The notes: generated by a model not told the origin, from the sequence alone. Counted from the stretch's first letter, positions 17,291 to 27,832 are shown. The stretch is 36,818 nt of DNA from an uncultured Pseudomonadota bacterium (GCA_903876445.1 CAIQZX010000016.1:1-36818), one strand, 5' to 3'. Numbers and translations: made by a program.

Positions 17291-17338
17291 AGTTACAACT
17301 TTTGAACAAACAATTCAATTAACATCATACCCAAAATT

Positions 17339-18634
17339 ATGACATTCAAAAAAAAATTCGCTTTAGCATTACTTTGTAGCGCGTTACTTTTCCCTGTTTT
17401 TACATCCGCTGAAGTATTGGATAACATTGTCGCTATCGTTGAAGATGATGTAATTTTAGAAAATGAATTACAAAAAGAAGTCTCACTTATCGAACAACGA
17501 ATTGCCGCGAGTAAATCGCCAATGCCACCATTATCGATTTTACGGCGACAAGTTTTAGAACGCATGATTATCGATAAATTACAACGCCAACTCGCGGAAA
17601 AAGCCGGTATCAATGTCAGTGAAGATACATTGAATTCTTCTGCGTCAGATATTGCGCGACGTAACAATATGAATCTTGAAGAATTCCGCGTTGAACTCGG
17701 AAAACAAGGCATAAATTACGCCGCTTTTTTGGAAAATCTAAAAAATGAAATTATCGTAAATGAATTGCGAGGACGTGAAATTGGCGGGCGTGTCAAAGTC
17801 ACAGACCGTGAAGTTGAACATTATTTAGAAACACAAGGGAAAGTTGGTGAAGATTTAGCGCAATATCATTTGGGACATATTTTGATTGCATTGCCTGAAG
17901 GTGCATCATCCGCCGCCATTCAAAAAGCACAAGAAAAAGCAAACGATTTAGTGAAAAAATTACGCTCTGGGCAAGATTTCACACAACTTGCGATGAGTGA
18001 ATCCAACGATGGCAACGCTTTAAAAGGCGGTGATTTAGGTTGGAGAACTTTGCGCGATATGCCGACTTTATTTGTTAATGAAGCGGGAAGACTGCGTCAA
18101 GGTGATATTTCTGAACCGTTGCGAAGTCCAAGTGGTTTTCATATTATAAAAATGCTTGAAATCAAAGGGCTTTCGGAAAATCACACAATTGTTAAAACTA
18201 AGGTTCGACACATTTTAATCAAAACAAATGAACTGGTCGATGATGCTGAAGCAAGTAAACGTGCATGGGTGTTAAAAGAACGCATTGCAAGTGGTGATGA
18301 TTTTGCCACGCTCGCTCGCGCAAATTCGGATGACAAAGGTTCTGCGATTAAAGGCGGTTCGCTGGATTGGGTAGAATCGGGCGCATTAGTGAAACCGTTT
18401 GAAGATGCGATGACGAAATTAAAAATCAATGAAATTAGTGATCCTGTTCAAACACAATTTGGTTGGCATTTGATTCAAGTTTTAGATCGTGAAAACCGCG
18501 ATAACAGTGCTGAATTTAAAAAAAATCAAGTCCGTGATGCCATTCGCAAACGCAAAATAGAAGAAGAAACTGAATTATGGATGCGAAAATTACGCGATGA
18601 AGCCTTTGTCGAAATTTACTCAAATCGGATTTAA
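17339..18634 (+). CDS. surA: SurA periplasmic chaperone / peptidyl-prolyl isomerase
   Basis: 431 aa, the usual length. A signal peptide ends at TSAEV (residues 1-24). The N-terminal chaperone part begins LDNIVAIVEDDVILENEL, and is followed by two parvulin domains (about 173-275, from YHLGHILIALP; and 284-385, from KVRHILIKTNELV), each with the GGDLGW/GGSLDW and FGWH or SGFH motifs. It assists outer-membrane protein folding. It heads a tight cluster with the RNA-binding gene five bases downstream and rnd after that. This is not the common lptD-surA-pdxA neighbourhood. Confidence 0.96.
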   Translation: MTFKKKFALALLCSALLFPVFTSAEVLDNIVAIVEDDVILENELQKEVSLIEQRIAASKSPMPPLSILRRQVLERMIIDKLQRQLAEKAGINVSEDTLNSSASDIARRNNMNLEEFRVELGKQGINYAAFLENLKNEIIVNELRGREIGGRVKVTDREVEHYLETQGKVGEDLAQYHLGHILIALPEGASSAAIQKAQEKANDLVKKLRSGQDFTQLAMSESNDGNALKGGDLGWRTLRDMPTLFVNEAGRLRQGDISEPLRSPSGFHIIKMLEIKGLSENHTIVKTKVRHILIKTNELVDDAEASKRAWVLKERIASGDDFATLARANSDDKGSAIKGGSLDWVESGALVKPFEDAMTKLKINEISDPVQTQFGWHLIQVLDRENRDNSAEFKKNQVRDAIRKRKIEEETELWMRKLRDEAFVEIYSNRI

Positions 18635-18639
18635 AAATT

Positions 18640-19173
18640 ATGGTCGAAGTAAATTCATTTGAAATTATTGTTGGTCAATTACGGGGCATTATTAAACATC
18701 GTCATTTAGATGGAAAACGTAATGCGGTTTTAATTTTAGCAAACGAATTAGAAATAAACCCGCTGGACTGTGCAGCAGCTTTATTATCTTTACGTTTCGA
18801 GGGTGAAGTCGTTTCTCCACCGCCGCCAGAAATTCCGATTGTTCCTATTGAACCGTTAGATTTACCGCCAATCACATTACAACGCTATCGGTTGGATGTT
18901 GGTAAAAAACAGCGTGTAAATTTTGAAACGCTACAAAATTTGTTAATTGAAGAATCGGGGGTTGATAGAAATAACATTCAAAACGTCAGTATTCGTAATG
19001 ATTACACATTACTGGAATTACCCGATGAAATGCCAAGTGATATTTTTTTGCATTTGAAGAATATTACGATTAACGGCTATAAATTGAATATAAAACGTAT
19101 GAAAGTACACAAGCCGCCTTCTCATAAATCATCTAAATCGTCCCGTCACAATCCTTTCCGTCGCCGTCATTAA
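18640..19173 (+). CDS. Free-standing DbpA/DeaD-type RNA-binding domain protein (no helicase core)
   Basis: 177 aa. Residues 80-157 match the C-terminal RNA-binding domain of DEAD-box helicases DbpA and CsdA: QRYRLDVGKKQRVNFETL, IRNDYTLLELPDEMPSDIF and LNIKRMKV. Residues 5-50 (KRNAVLILANELEINPLDCAAALLSL, in parts) resemble the helical segment that precedes that domain in DeaD. The helicase motifs (Walker A, DEAD, SAT) are absent and there is no room upstream for them. A Pro-rich linker (58-78) and a basic tail (KSSKSSRHNPFRRRH) suit RNA binding. It lies between surA and rnd with gaps of 5 and 4 bases. Role in rRNA or ribosome assembly is inferred only. Confidence 0.8.
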   Translation: MVEVNSFEIIVGQLRGIIKHRHLDGKRNAVLILANELEINPLDCAAALLSLRFEGEVVSPPPPEIPIVPIEPLDLPPITLQRYRLDVGKKQRVNFETLQNLLIEESGVDRNNIQNVSIRNDYTLLELPDEMPSDIFLHLKNITINGYKLNIKRMKVHKPPSHKSSKSSRHNPFRRRH

Positions 19174-19177
19174 AATT

Positions 19178-20338
19178 ATGAAAAATATCGAATACGTTAA
19201 AAATATCAAACAACTTGATGACTTATGCGCTCGTATTGAGAACGCGCCTTGGATTGCCGTAGACACTGAATTCTTGCGCGAAAAAACATATTATCCGCAA
19301 TTTTGTTTATTACAATTAGCCACACCAGAATGGGTGGCGTGCGTTGATCCAATTGCATTGCCAAATCTCAATAAACTTTTTGAGGCGATTTATAATCCTA
19401 AAGTCATAAAAGTTTTTCATTCTTCACGTCAAGATTTAGAAATTTTTTATCAAATAACGGGAAAATTACCCACACCCATTTTTGATACTCAAATTGCCGC
19501 GCCGTTATTGGGCTTTACAGAAAATGCAGGCTATAGTTCGTTGGTAGCTGGTTTGTTAAATATCAATTTGAACAAAGCTCATACGCGAGCAGATTGGAGT
19601 TCACGTCCATTAAGTGCGGATGAAATTCAATATGCGGCGGATGATGTCATTTATTTATGTGCTATTTATGAAAAAATGGTTAAGCAATTACAAGATTTAA
19701 AACGTATAGATTGGTTAAAGGCGGAGTTTTTGGCGTTGGAAAATGTCGAACAATATCAAGTTACGCCAGAAAATGCGTGGTTGCGTGTCAAAGGAAAAAG
19801 TAAATTAACGGGCAAACAATTATCAATTATTCAAGTCATTGCAAAATGGCGCGAAGCGACAGCACAAAAAGAAAATCGTCCAAAAAGTTGGTTATTGCGC
19901 GATGATTTATTATTAGATTTTGCCAAAATTCAACCCGAAACAATCGCTGCGTTATCAAAAATTCGAGGTATCAATGAACGCTTGGTACATCAGTATGGAA
20001 AAGAATTGTGCGCTTTAGTAAAAAGTGCAAAAAGTTCACAACCCATTCCAATGCCTGAAAATACAAAAACGTTTTCAGGTAAAAATCAGCAACAAGAAGC
20101 CATTATTGACATTTTATTTGGGTTAGTACGCATTCGTGCCGAAGAAAATTTACTCAATCCAACCAGTTTAGCGACGCGCGAAGATTTAGAAGCGTTATTA
20201 AATGGTGATGATGAAAATTGTTTGTTATTGCGTGGATGGCGGTTTTCCATGGCGGGAAAAGAATTGCAACAATTATTACAAGGTGAAATGCAGTTAAAAA
20301 TAGAAAACGGTACCGTAAAAATTTCTACGTTTTATTAA
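19178..20338 (+). CDS. rnd: Ribonuclease D
   Basis: 386 aa. DEDDy 3'-5' exonuclease domain: Asp29 and Glu31 in AVDTEFLRE, Asp86 in SSRQDLEIFY, and Tyr152 with Asp156 in QYAADDVIYL. An HRDC domain follows (about 210-285), as in E. coli RNase D, which trims tRNA 3' ends. Four bases separate it from the DbpA-domain gene, so the two RNA-related proteins are probably co-translated. Confidence 0.96.
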   Translation: MKNIEYVKNIKQLDDLCARIENAPWIAVDTEFLREKTYYPQFCLLQLATPEWVACVDPIALPNLNKLFEAIYNPKVIKVFHSSRQDLEIFYQITGKLPTPIFDTQIAAPLLGFTENAGYSSLVAGLLNINLNKAHTRADWSSRPLSADEIQYAADDVIYLCAIYEKMVKQLQDLKRIDWLKAEFLALENVEQYQVTPENAWLRVKGKSKLTGKQLSIIQVIAKWREATAQKENRPKSWLLRDDLLLDFAKIQPETIAALSKIRGINERLVHQYGKELCALVKSAKSSQPIPMPENTKTFSGKNQQQEAIIDILFGLVRIRAEENLLNPTSLATREDLEALLNGDDENCLLLRGWRFSMAGKELQQLLQGEMQLKIENGTVKISTFY

Positions 20339-20406
20339 GATTACAATCATTTTGTCGATACTTAGGAATTATCAAAATAATAAAAAATTTACAAGGCTGA
20401 AAAACA

Positions 20407-23178
20407 ATGGCGACAAAACCGACAAATACTGAGTATCTCGTTCCTGAAAATGACTCAATGGTCACAAAAACGGATTTGAATGGTGTAATTACTTACGCTA
20501 ATGTAGATTTTGAGCGTGCTAGTGGTTTTAATTCTAAAGAACTGATTGGACATTCACATAATTTAATTCATCATCCAGATATGCCTTCAGAAGTATTCGC
20601 GGATTTATGGCGAACATTAAAATCCGGACATACATGGTTTGGCATTGTTAAAAATTTGCGAAAAGATGGTAGCTTTTTTTGGGCGATGATTAACATTACT
20701 CCCGATTATGAAAACGAAAAATTGATTGGTTATTTAGCTACTCGTTCTAAAGCAACAAAAGAGCAAATCGCACTTTTTGAACCCGCCTATACTCTTTTTA
20801 AAGCGGGTAAAGCCGGAAATCTAAGAATTAAAAATGGCTACCTTTATGAACATAATTTGCGTAGTCGTCTTGGTTTTTATAAACGATTGACGATTAAACA
20901 AAGTATCGGAACTATTATTGGTTTATTTTTAGTGATAACACTTGGGCTTGCTGAAATAGGCATGACAACATCAATAAATAATCAAAAATTGAATCTCGTT
21001 CACACAAAACACGTTGATGAGTTATCCAATATACTACAAGCACAACGATTGATAATAGAAAATTATTCGTTAATTGTGAAAGCGACCAGTGAAAAATCAG
21101 GTGAAGATTTAAAACACATAGCACAACAAATTGAAAAAAATAGTGATGAAATTAGCACATTGTGGAATGGGTATTTGGAATCTGATTTAACGCCCTATGA
21201 AAAAATACTTGCCGCACAATTTGTTGAAGCAAGAACCACATTTCTGAATGAGGGCTTACACAAAATCATTGCCGCTTTATACGCAAATGATTCACAAAAA
21301 CTGTTGGAGATTATCCAAAATAATGTCACACCATTGTACGAACCAATCAAAAATAAAATAAATGAGTTAGTGCAATATCAACTTACTAAAACACAAGAAA
21401 CGCATGAACAAGAGCAATTTAATTTCGATCATACGATGAAAGAATTATCGATTTGGATTTCTTCTGGACTGATTTTATTGATACTTGCGACCATGCGTTT
21501 ATATCGAAACATTGTTGAACCTTTGCGTGAGGCGACGTATTCAATACGACGAAACACAAATAAAAATATGAGAACAAACAATTATGCTAACGATGAAATT
21601 TCAGAAGTTTTAGATTCGTTTAAAACTAATCAAATCCGAAATCAATTTTTTACAGCTGAAGCGAAGCGCGTTTCTGATGCTAACTTGCGGGTAAAAATTG
21701 GTTTAGATAGTGTTAGTACCGGTGTAACCGTTGTTGATCATAATCGTAATATCATTTATTTCAATAAAGCTGCCGAAAATTTATTGCGAATTGCGGAATT
21801 AGATATTCGTAAAGAATTACCTGATTTCAAAGTTTCAGAATTGATGGGCAAAAACATTGATATTTTCCATAAAAATCCGACACATCAACAACGTATTCTT
21901 GAAGAATTAAAACAACGTATTACATCAAAAATAAATATCGGTGGACGTGCGTTAGTTGTTATCGCTAATCCTATTATTAACGAACGTGGCGAACATCTCG
22001 GCTCAACAGCAGAATGGCACGATCGCACAATGGATGTGTTGATTGAAAATGAAGTGGCTTCTGTTATGGATGGTATTGGACGTGGTGATTTTTCAAAACG
22101 TATTAACGAAGCGGGCAAAGAAGATTTTGTATTACAAATTAGTCAAGGCATCAATCGCTTAATCAAAGTGTGTTCAGAAAGTTTGAATGAAACGGCAAGC
22201 GTTTTAAATGCGTTATCGCGTGGTGATTTAACAAAAACCATTGACGGTGATTATTCGGGTACATTTGAAGATTTGAAAAATGACGTAAATACCACCGTCG
22301 AAAGTTTAAAAACGATTGTGCAACAAATTCAAGAAGCCACTAATTACATTAGTAATGGTTCAAAAGAAATTGCAGTTGGAAATAATGACTTGTCGAATCG
22401 CACGGAAAAACAAGCTACCAGTTTGGAGCAAACCGCATCGAGTATGCAGGAATTAACTTCAACAGTGCGTCACAACGCCGAAAATGCAAAAGAAGCGAAT
22501 AAGTTAGCGACAGAAGCCTCAAGCATTGCTGAACGAGGTGTCGAGGTTGTGAATCAAGTTGTTCGCACGATGGATGATATTAACGATTCATCACGCAAAA
22601 TTGGCGATATTATTTCCGTGATTGATGATATTGCATTCCAAACTAACATTTTAGCATTGAATGCGGCAGTTGAAGCCGCGCGAGCCGGTGATCAAGGAAA
22701 AGGCTTTGCGGTTGTGGCAACCGAAGTTCGTAATTTAGCACAACGTGCCGCGACAGCAGCAGGAGAAATCAAAAACTTAATCAATGATTCCGTTATGAAA
22801 GTTACCGGCGGCACAAAATTAGTTACCAATGCGGGTGAAACGATGGGAGAAATTGTCAGCTCAATTCGCGGCGTAACAACTATGATGTCACAAATCACTT
22901 CTGCATCTGCCGAACAAAGCCAAGGAATTGAACAAGTTAATCAAGCGGTTGGACTAATGGATGAAGTAACACAACAAAATGCCGCGTTAGTGGAACAATC
23001 CGCCGCCGCTGCAAAAGCATTGGAAGATCAAGCTCTGAATTTGTCCGTAGTCGTATCCCATTTCAATATGGGAAATACGTTTAAACAACCTACAATAAAA
23101 AAAGAGATGCCTGAAAAAGTACAAAGTGAACCCGCTGCAAAATTATCTGTACCGTATGATGATTGGGAAGAATTCTAG
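20407..23178 (+). CDS. Aer-like PAS chemoreceptor with transmembrane sensor and C-terminal DWEEF tether
   Basis: 923 aa. Residues 10-140 closely resemble the FAD-binding PAS of the E. coli redox/aerotaxis receptor Aer ([60 protein letters not shown]). Aer's Arg57 is His here, while His56, Asp58 and Trp77 are kept. Unlike Aer, it has two membrane segments (167-187, about 350-368) around a helical periplasmic domain, then a second PAS-like unit, HAMP and the signalling tip [20 protein letters not shown]. It ends in DDWEEF, a pentapeptide of the NWETF type that tethers CheR and CheB. A redox or oxygen sensor is likely; FAD binding is inferred. Confidence 0.93.
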   Translation: MATKPTNTEYLVPENDSMVTKTDLNGVITYANVDFERASGFNSKELIGHSHNLIHHPDMPSEVFADLWRTLKSGHTWFGIVKNLRKDGSFFWAMINITPDYENEKLIGYLATRSKATKEQIALFEPAYTLFKAGKAGNLRIKNGYLYEHNLRSRLGFYKRLTIKQSIGTIIGLFLVITLGLAEIGMTTSINNQKLNLVHTKHVDELSNILQAQRLIIENYSLIVKATSEKSGEDLKHIAQQIEKNSDEISTLWNGYLESDLTPYEKILAAQFVEARTTFLNEGLHKIIAALYANDSQKLLEIIQNNVTPLYEPIKNKINELVQYQLTKTQETHEQEQFNFDHTMKELSIWISSGLILLILATMRLYRNIVEPLREATYSIRRNTNKNMRTNNYANDEISEVLDSFKTNQIRNQFFTAEAKRVSDANLRVKIGLDSVSTGVTVVDHNRNIIYFNKAAENLLRIAELDIRKELPDFKVSELMGKNIDIFHKNPTHQQRILEELKQRITSKINIGGRALVVIANPIINERGEHLGSTAEWHDRTMDVLIENEVASVMDGIGRGDFSKRINEAGKEDFVLQISQGINRLIKVCSESLNETASVLNALSRGDLTKTIDGDYSGTFEDLKNDVNTTVESLKTIVQQIQEATNYISNGSKEIAVGNNDLSNRTEKQATSLEQTASSMQELTSTVRHNAENAKEANKLATEASSIAERGVEVVNQVVRTMDDINDSSRKIGDIISVIDDIAFQTNILALNAAVEAARAGDQGKGFAVVATEVRNLAQRAATAAGEIKNLINDSVMKVTGGTKLVTNAGETMGEIVSSIRGVTTMMSQITSASAEQSQGIEQVNQAVGLMDEVTQQNAALVEQSAAAAKALEDQALNLSVVVSHFNMGNTFKQPTIKKEMPEKVQSEPAAKLSVPYDDWEEF

Positions 23179-23205
23179 GTACGGATAAAAGCGGGTTTTT
23201 TTTTT
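23131..23205 (+). terminator. Rho-independent terminator overlapping the end of the Aer-like MCP gene
   Basis: CCCGCT (23131-23136) pairs with AGCGGG (23190-23195), with an inner stem ATC-GTACC / GGTAC-GAT, followed by ten Ts (23196-23205). The stem includes the last codons and the stop codon of the MCP gene. Confidence 0.7.
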
Positions 23206-23228
23206 GTATAAAAATTGAGAGACGCGAA

Positions 23229-23843
23229 TTAAGCCATCAAATTTAAAAGCAAGGGCTGTAAAGAATGTGCTTGCCGCTCTTGTTTTAAACGATTGGTCAC
23301 AACAATACTCTTGATTGAGCTAAGGGCTAAATCAAAATCATCATTTACAATTAAATAATCAAATTCTGAATAGTGAAGCATTTCAGCAATCGCTTGATTC
23401 ATTCGACTTTCAATGACTTCGGCATCGTCTTTAGCACGTCTTTCTAGTCGTTGACGTAAAATTTCAATCGACGGCGGTAAAACAAAAATTGAAATACAAC
23501 CTGGAATTAAAAGCCGAATTTGTTGGGCACCTTGCCAATCAATTTCCAGAATTACATCGTGACCTTTTGCTAAATTATCTTCAACAGTCTTTTGTGCTGT
23601 ACCATAATAATTGTCAAAAACTTGAGCGGATTCTAAAAACGCATTTTCTTTTTGCATCGTGCTAAAGGTTTCTACATCGACAAAAAAATAATCTTTCCCA
23701 TCAACTTCACCTTCACGAGGTAAACGAGTGGTATGTGAAACAGAAACCACAAGATTATCGAGTTTTGAAATCAATTTTTTTACTAAACTGGTTTTTCCAG
23801 CACCGGATGGTGCAGAAATAATATAAAGATTGCCATTTTTCAT
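23229..23843 (-). CDS. gmk: Guanylate kinase
   Basis: 204 aa. P-loop SAPSGAGKTSLVKKL (9-23), then SVSHTTRLPREGEVDGKDYFF (the GMP-binding region, read in parts) and ILEIDWQGAQQIR. It phosphorylates GMP to GDP with ATP. It faces the surA-MCP group tail to tail, separated by the terminator at 23131-23205. guaA, which makes GMP, lies 1 kb away but in the opposite direction. Normal length; all key motifs present. Confidence 0.97.
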   Translation of the reverse strand: MKNGNLYIISAPSGAGKTSLVKKLISKLDNLVVSVSHTTRLPREGEVDGKDYFFVDVETFSTMQKENAFLESAQVFDNYYGTAQKTVEDNLAKGHDVILEIDWQGAQQIRLLIPGCISIFVLPPSIEILRQRLERRAKDDAEVIESRMNQAIAEMLHYSEFDYLIVNDDFDLALSSIKSIVVTNRLKQERQAHSLQPLLLNLMA

Positions 23844-23880
23844 AATTTTTATTGTATGTTAGATTTAAAGAATGCAGCGT

Positions 23881-23909
23881 ATTTTAACAATCTTCAATTC
23901 AATAGTCAG
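23881..23909 (-). promoter_or_regulatory. Candidate sigma-70 promoter of gmk
   Basis: On the minus strand CTGACT (-35) and TAAAAT (-10) are separated by 17 bases, about 40 bases before the gmk ATG. The IS right end begins only six bases upstream of the -35 box, so the insertion just spared it. Confidence 0.4.
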
Positions 23910-23914
23910 TTTCA

Positions 23915-24285
23915 TTGACATCCTCCCCGCCGTAAAGGGAACGGGGATTCCTGATTTAACTCAGGAGCAGGCGTATACCACTATTACCTGCTGGTTTCTG
24001 CTGCTGACGGCATTACTGCACCGTTCACTTCACAGACTAGCCCCCGATAGACCTCGGGTTGTTTTTGATTTTTGTGGCGAATCCTAACACTATTCTCTTG
24101 GTTTTCGATGAATATGTTTTATTGGTCTCGAGCCTAAAAGAGCTATGTCACCATGGTACTAACACTCGCTACTGGTCACATTTTGAGTGGATTTTAACAC
24201 AGGATAGATTTTACAGACTATGAAAAATTTGGAATTGAGCTGCTTACATCCTCGTCCTGAACGGCGAGGTTTTTCGCTACTAGAA
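23915..24285 (-). mobile_element. Internally deleted IS200/IS605-type element, inverted relative to the copy at 1-139
   Basis: Read on the minus strand, a left-end hairpin (24250-24269, CCTCG/CGAGG followed by ATGTAAG) is followed by about 180 bp of degenerate sequence. Then comes a TnpB C-terminal remnant (KNQKQPEVYRGLVCEVNG through AAETSR, stop at 23984-23986) and the same three-hairpin right end as at 1-139, finishing with GTCAA at 23915. Almost all of tnpB is gone. It fills most of the 464-bp gap between gmk and the carbonic-anhydrase-like gene. A plus-strand open frame across 23872-24087 is only this element read backwards. Confidence 0.7.
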
Positions 24286-24307
24286 GATAAAGTAATTAAG
24301 GAAAAAA

Positions 24308-24844
24308 ATGAGTATTAGAAATTTCAATCATGAAACACCAAAATTGGGCAGCAACGTTTATATCGATGATAGTGCGGTAGTTATTGGTGCGGTAACGTTA
24401 GGAGATGATGTATCGATATTTCCCACAGTCGTTGTGCGTGGGGATGTTGAAAAAATCACCATCGGTGCAAAAACTAATGTGCAAGACGGTGCGATTTTAC
24501 ACGTTTCACATCAAGGTAAATTTTCGGAGCGTGGGCATCCGTTAAACATTGGTAAAAGTGTGACAATTGGGCATCGGGCAGTCATTCATGGTTGCACCGT
24601 TGGTGATTACTGCTTGATTGGGATTGGCGCAATTATTATGGATGACGCTGTTTTAGACGATTATGTGATGCTCGGTGCGGGGTCTTTAGTACCACCGAAT
24701 AAAAAACTCGAAAGTGGTTATCTTTACGTTGGCTCACCGGCGAAACAAAGTCGCGCATTAACTGAAAATGAAAAAGAATTTCTGCGTTATTCGGCGGAGC
24801 ATTATGTTCATTTAAAAAATCAGCATATTGCCAACCAAATTTGA
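24308..24844 (+). CDS. Gamma-carbonic anhydrase-like left-handed beta-helix protein (YrdA/PaaY family)
   Basis: 178 aa built of hexapeptide repeats (for example VVIGAVTLGDDVSIFPTVVV). The three expected metal-ligand histidines are His65 (ILHVSH), His89 and His94 (GHRAVIHG). The C-terminal helix follows from about 150. Family members bind zinc or iron; some are carbonic anhydrases, while others such as PaaY act on CoA thioesters, so activity is open. AAGGAA upstream is the ribosome site. The IS remnant directly abuts the upstream region, so the native promoter may be lost or provided by the element. Confidence 0.9.
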   Translation: MSIRNFNHETPKLGSNVYIDDSAVVIGAVTLGDDVSIFPTVVVRGDVEKITIGAKTNVQDGAILHVSHQGKFSERGHPLNIGKSVTIGHRAVIHGCTVGDYCLIGIGAIIMDDAVLDDYVMLGAGSLVPPNKKLESGYLYVGSPAKQSRALTENEKEFLRYSAEHYVHLKNQHIANQI

Positions 24845-24885
24845 GTTAAAATTCAAGCCTTTTTCACCTTGTACCTTAAACCTCA

Positions 24886-26460
24886 ATGACAAACATTCAT
24901 TCAGACAAAATTTTAATTCTCGATTTCGGCTCGCAATATACCCAGCTAATCGCCCGCCGAATTCGGGAAATTGGCGTGTATTGCGAAATTTATTCGTGCG
25001 AATGCACCGATGACGAAATTCGAACTTTCGCCCCAAATGGCATTATCTTATCGGGTGGTCCCGAAAGTGTTACCGAAGGTAATACACCGCGTGCGCCACA
25101 ATCGGTTTTTGAAATTGGCGTGCCTGTTTTGGGAATTTGTTATGGTATGCAAACCATGACAGAACAATTAGGTGGTAAAGTTGAAACATCTGACCATCGC
25201 GAATTTGGTTACGCACAAATCCGAGCGCGTGGTCATTCCAAATTATTAAATGAAATTGAAGACTATGTTTCCGAAGAAGGCTTTGGATTGTTGGATGTTT
25301 GGATGAGCCACGGCGATCGCGTTGTGGATTTACCCAGCGGGTTTAAATTGATTGCGAGTTCAGACGGTGCGCCAATTGCCGGCATGGCAAACGAAGACAA
25401 AAATTTCTACGCGCTACAATTTCACCCTGAAGTCACGCACACCAAACAAGGCGGACGGATTTTGTCACGTTTTGTACTCGAAATTTGTGGCTGCCAAGCG
25501 TTGTGGAATTCGAGCAATATCATCGAAGACAGCATTAAAGCCGTGCGTGAAAAAGTCGGCAATGACGAAGTGATTTTAGGTTTATCAGGCGGCGTAGATT
25601 CGTCGGTTGTTGCGGCGTTATTGCACAAAGCGATTGGCACGCAACTCACTTGCGTGTTTGTGGATACGGGTTTATTGCGTTTGCATGAAGGCGACCAAGT
25701 GATGGCAATTTTCGCGCAACATTTGGGCGTAAAAGTGATTCGTGTCGATGCTGAAGCGCGTTATTTAGCGGCATTAGCAGGTGAAAATGACCCAGAGAAA
25801 AAACGTAAAATCATCGGCAATTTGTTCATTGAAATTTTTGACGAAGAAGCGGCTAAACTTTCTAACGCGAAATGGCTCGCGCAAGGCACGATTTATCCTG
25901 ATGTAATTGAATCGGCGGGCGCAAAAAGTGGCAAAGCGCATCTCATTAAATCGCATCATAACGTCGGCGGTTTGCCTGAAAATATGAAAATGAAATTGGT
26001 TGAACCGTTGCGCGAATTATTCAAAGACGAAGTGCGTAAACTGGGCGTGGAACTTGGTTTGCCAGCGGATATGGTTTATCGTCATCCTTTCCCCGGACCG
26101 GGTTTAGGTGTGCGAATTTTGGGCGAAGTGAAAAAAGAATATGCGGATTTGTTAAGGCTAGCGGATGCGATTTTTATCGAAGAGCTTTATAAAAATGATT
26201 TGTACGACAAAGTCAGCCAGGCATTTGCCGTGTTTTTGCCTGTAAAATCGGTCGGCGTAATGGGTGACGGACGACGTTATGATTATGTAATTGCAATTCG
26301 TGCGGTTGAAACGATTGATTTTATGACTGCACGTTGGGCGCATTTACCGTATGAATTTTTGGATTTAATTTCGCGGCGCATCATTAACGAAGTCGCGGGA
26401 ATTTCGCGGGTCACTTACGACATTTCTGGAAAACCACCCGCAACGATTGAGTGGGAATAA
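24886..26460 (+). CDS. guaA: GMP synthase (glutamine-hydrolysing)
   Basis: 524 aa, standard length. The N-terminal class I glutamine amidotransferase has nucleophile Cys85 in LGICYGMQ and the catalytic His/Glu in LQFHPEVTH. The ATP pyrophosphatase domain has the P-loop [11 protein letters not shown]. The C-terminal dimerisation domain ends in [10 protein letters not shown], as is universal for GuaA. It converts XMP to GMP. guaB is not in the window. It ends in a bidirectional terminator facing clpX. Confidence 0.98.
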   Translation: MTNIHSDKILILDFGSQYTQLIARRIREIGVYCEIYSCECTDDEIRTFAPNGIILSGGPESVTEGNTPRAPQSVFEIGVPVLGICYGMQTMTEQLGGKVETSDHREFGYAQIRARGHSKLLNEIEDYVSEEGFGLLDVWMSHGDRVVDLPSGFKLIASSDGAPIAGMANEDKNFYALQFHPEVTHTKQGGRILSRFVLEICGCQALWNSSNIIEDSIKAVREKVGNDEVILGLSGGVDSSVVAALLHKAIGTQLTCVFVDTGLLRLHEGDQVMAIFAQHLGVKVIRVDAEARYLAALAGENDPEKKRKIIGNLFIEIFDEEAAKLSNAKWLAQGTIYPDVIESAGAKSGKAHLIKSHHNVGGLPENMKMKLVEPLRELFKDEVRKLGVELGLPADMVYRHPFPGPGLGVRILGEVKKEYADLLRLADAIFIEELYKNDLYDKVSQAFAVFLPVKSVGVMGDGRRYDYVIAIRAVETIDFMTARWAHLPYEFLDLISRRIINEVAGISRVTYDISGKPPATIEWE

Positions 26461-26467
26461 ATTAACG

Positions 26468-26508
26468 AAAAAAGCCGCCATCACAAAAGAACGTGATAGC
26501 GGCTTTTT
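26468..26508. terminator. Bidirectional terminator between guaA and clpX
   Basis: AAAAAGCCGCCATCAC pairs with GTGATAGCGGCTTTTT across a short loop, with one mismatch. A-runs and T-runs flank both sides, so it can stop transcription of both convergent genes. Confidence 0.85.
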
Positions 26509-26527
26509 AATTTGCAAGCAGCACAGA

Positions 26528-27832
26528 CTAATTTTCAGCTGCCGCTTTTTTGGTTACTTTTCGTTCAGATTTTTCAGATTTTTCGACTTTTAAAATCATT
26601 TTTGGTTCGGCATTACCCAAAATAACCTCTTTATCGACAATTACCTTATTGACGTTGTCAGCAGATGGAATTTCATACATTGTATTTAACAATACATTTT
26701 CCACAATTGTTCGCAACCCGCGAGCGCCGGTTTTACGTTCCATTGCTTTTTGAGCGATTGTGACAAGTGAATCGTCGCTAAATTCTAATTCCGCGCCTTC
26801 CATTTCAAACAAATGTTTGTATTGTTTGATTAAAGCATTTTTTGGTTCAGTCAAAATTTGAACTAAAGCGACCTCGTCCAATTCTTCCAATGTGGCGACA
26901 ACGGGTAAACGTCCGACTAATTCAGGAATCAATCCATAACGAATCAAATCATCGGCTTCTACTTTTTCAAACCATTCGCCAACATTTTTGCTTTCGTCTT
27001 TTGTTTTGACTTCAGCAGAAAAACCAATGCCGCCTTTTTCAGAGCGAGCTTGAATCACTTTATCTAAACCAGAAAACGCACCGCCGACAATAAACAAAAT
27101 GTTTTTGGTATTAACATGAATAAAATCTTGATTCGGATTCTTGCGACCACCTTGTGGCGAAACAGAAGCAACAGTTCCTTCAATCAATTTCAACAATGCT
27201 TGCTGTACACCTTCGCCTGAAACGTCTCGCGTAATTGAACTACCTTCAGATTTACGAGTAATTTTGTCGATTTCGTCAATATAAACAATTGCCGATTCTG
27301 CTTTTTCGACATCGTAATCACATTTTTGCAAAATCTTTTGAATGATATTGTCTACGTCTTCACCGACATAACCCGCTTCTGTGAGTGTTGTCGCATCAGC
27401 AATCGCAAAAGGAACATCTAATAAGCGAGCCAATGTTTCAGCTAATAATGTTTTACCTGAACCTGTCGGTCCAATTAACAAAATGTTACTTTTTGAAAGC
27501 TCAATTTTATCCTTTTTCGATTTAATACTTTTGCTGCGTAAACGTTTGTAATGGTTGTAAACCGCAACGGCTAAGATTTTTTTCGCTTTTTCTTGACCAA
27601 TGACATAGCCATCTAACTCGCCTTTAATTTCTTTCGGTTTAGGTAACTCACCATCATGAAGCGTTGTGACTTCGCCCAATTCTTGAAGCAAAATATCTTC
27701 ACATAACGCAACGCATTCGTCACAAATATAAACAGAAGGACCTGCAATCATTTTGCGAATTTCGACTTGGCTTTTGTCACAAAATGAACAATAAACCATT
27801 TTCTCGTCGTCAGAATCTCTACTTTTGCTCAT
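26528..27832 (-). CDS. clpX: ClpX, ATP-dependent unfoldase of the ClpXP protease
   Basis: 434 aa. N-terminal zinc-binding domain with CSFC and CDEC cysteine pairs. AAA+ core with Walker [16 protein letters not shown], pore loop AGYVGED, Walker [11 protein letters not shown] and the ClpP-docking loop GGIGFSAEV. It unfolds substrates for ClpP, encoded nine bases upstream on the same strand. The order tig-clpP-clpX is the gammaproteobacterial norm. A Lys/Glu/Ala-rich tail closes the protein. Confidence 0.98.
   Translation of the reverse strand: MSKSRDSDDEKMVYCSFCDKSQVEIRKMIAGPSVYICDECVALCEDILLQELGEVTTLHDGELPKPKEIKGELDGYVIGQEKAKKILAVAVYNHYKRLRSKSIKSKKDKIELSKSNILLIGPTGSGKTLLAETLARLLDVPFAIADATTLTEAGYVGEDVDNIIQKILQKCDYDVEKAESAIVYIDEIDKITRKSEGSSITRDVSGEGVQQALLKLIEGTVASVSPQGGRKNPNQDFIHVNTKNILFIVGGAFSGLDKVIQARSEKGGIGFSAEVKTKDESKNVGEWFEKVEADDLIRYGLIPELVGRLPVVATLEELDEVALVQILTEPKNALIKQYKHLFEMEGAELEFSDDSLVTIAQKAMERKTGARGLRTIVENVLLNTMYEIPSADNVNKVIVDKEVILGNAEPKMILKVEKSEKSERKVTKKAAAEN

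Noticed and set aside
23872-24087. A 71-residue plus-strand protein between gmk and the carbonic-anhydrase-like gene
   Set aside because: It is the IS right end read on the wrong strand; the same peptide appears as the IS-encoded tail of the XRE chimera at 1-139.
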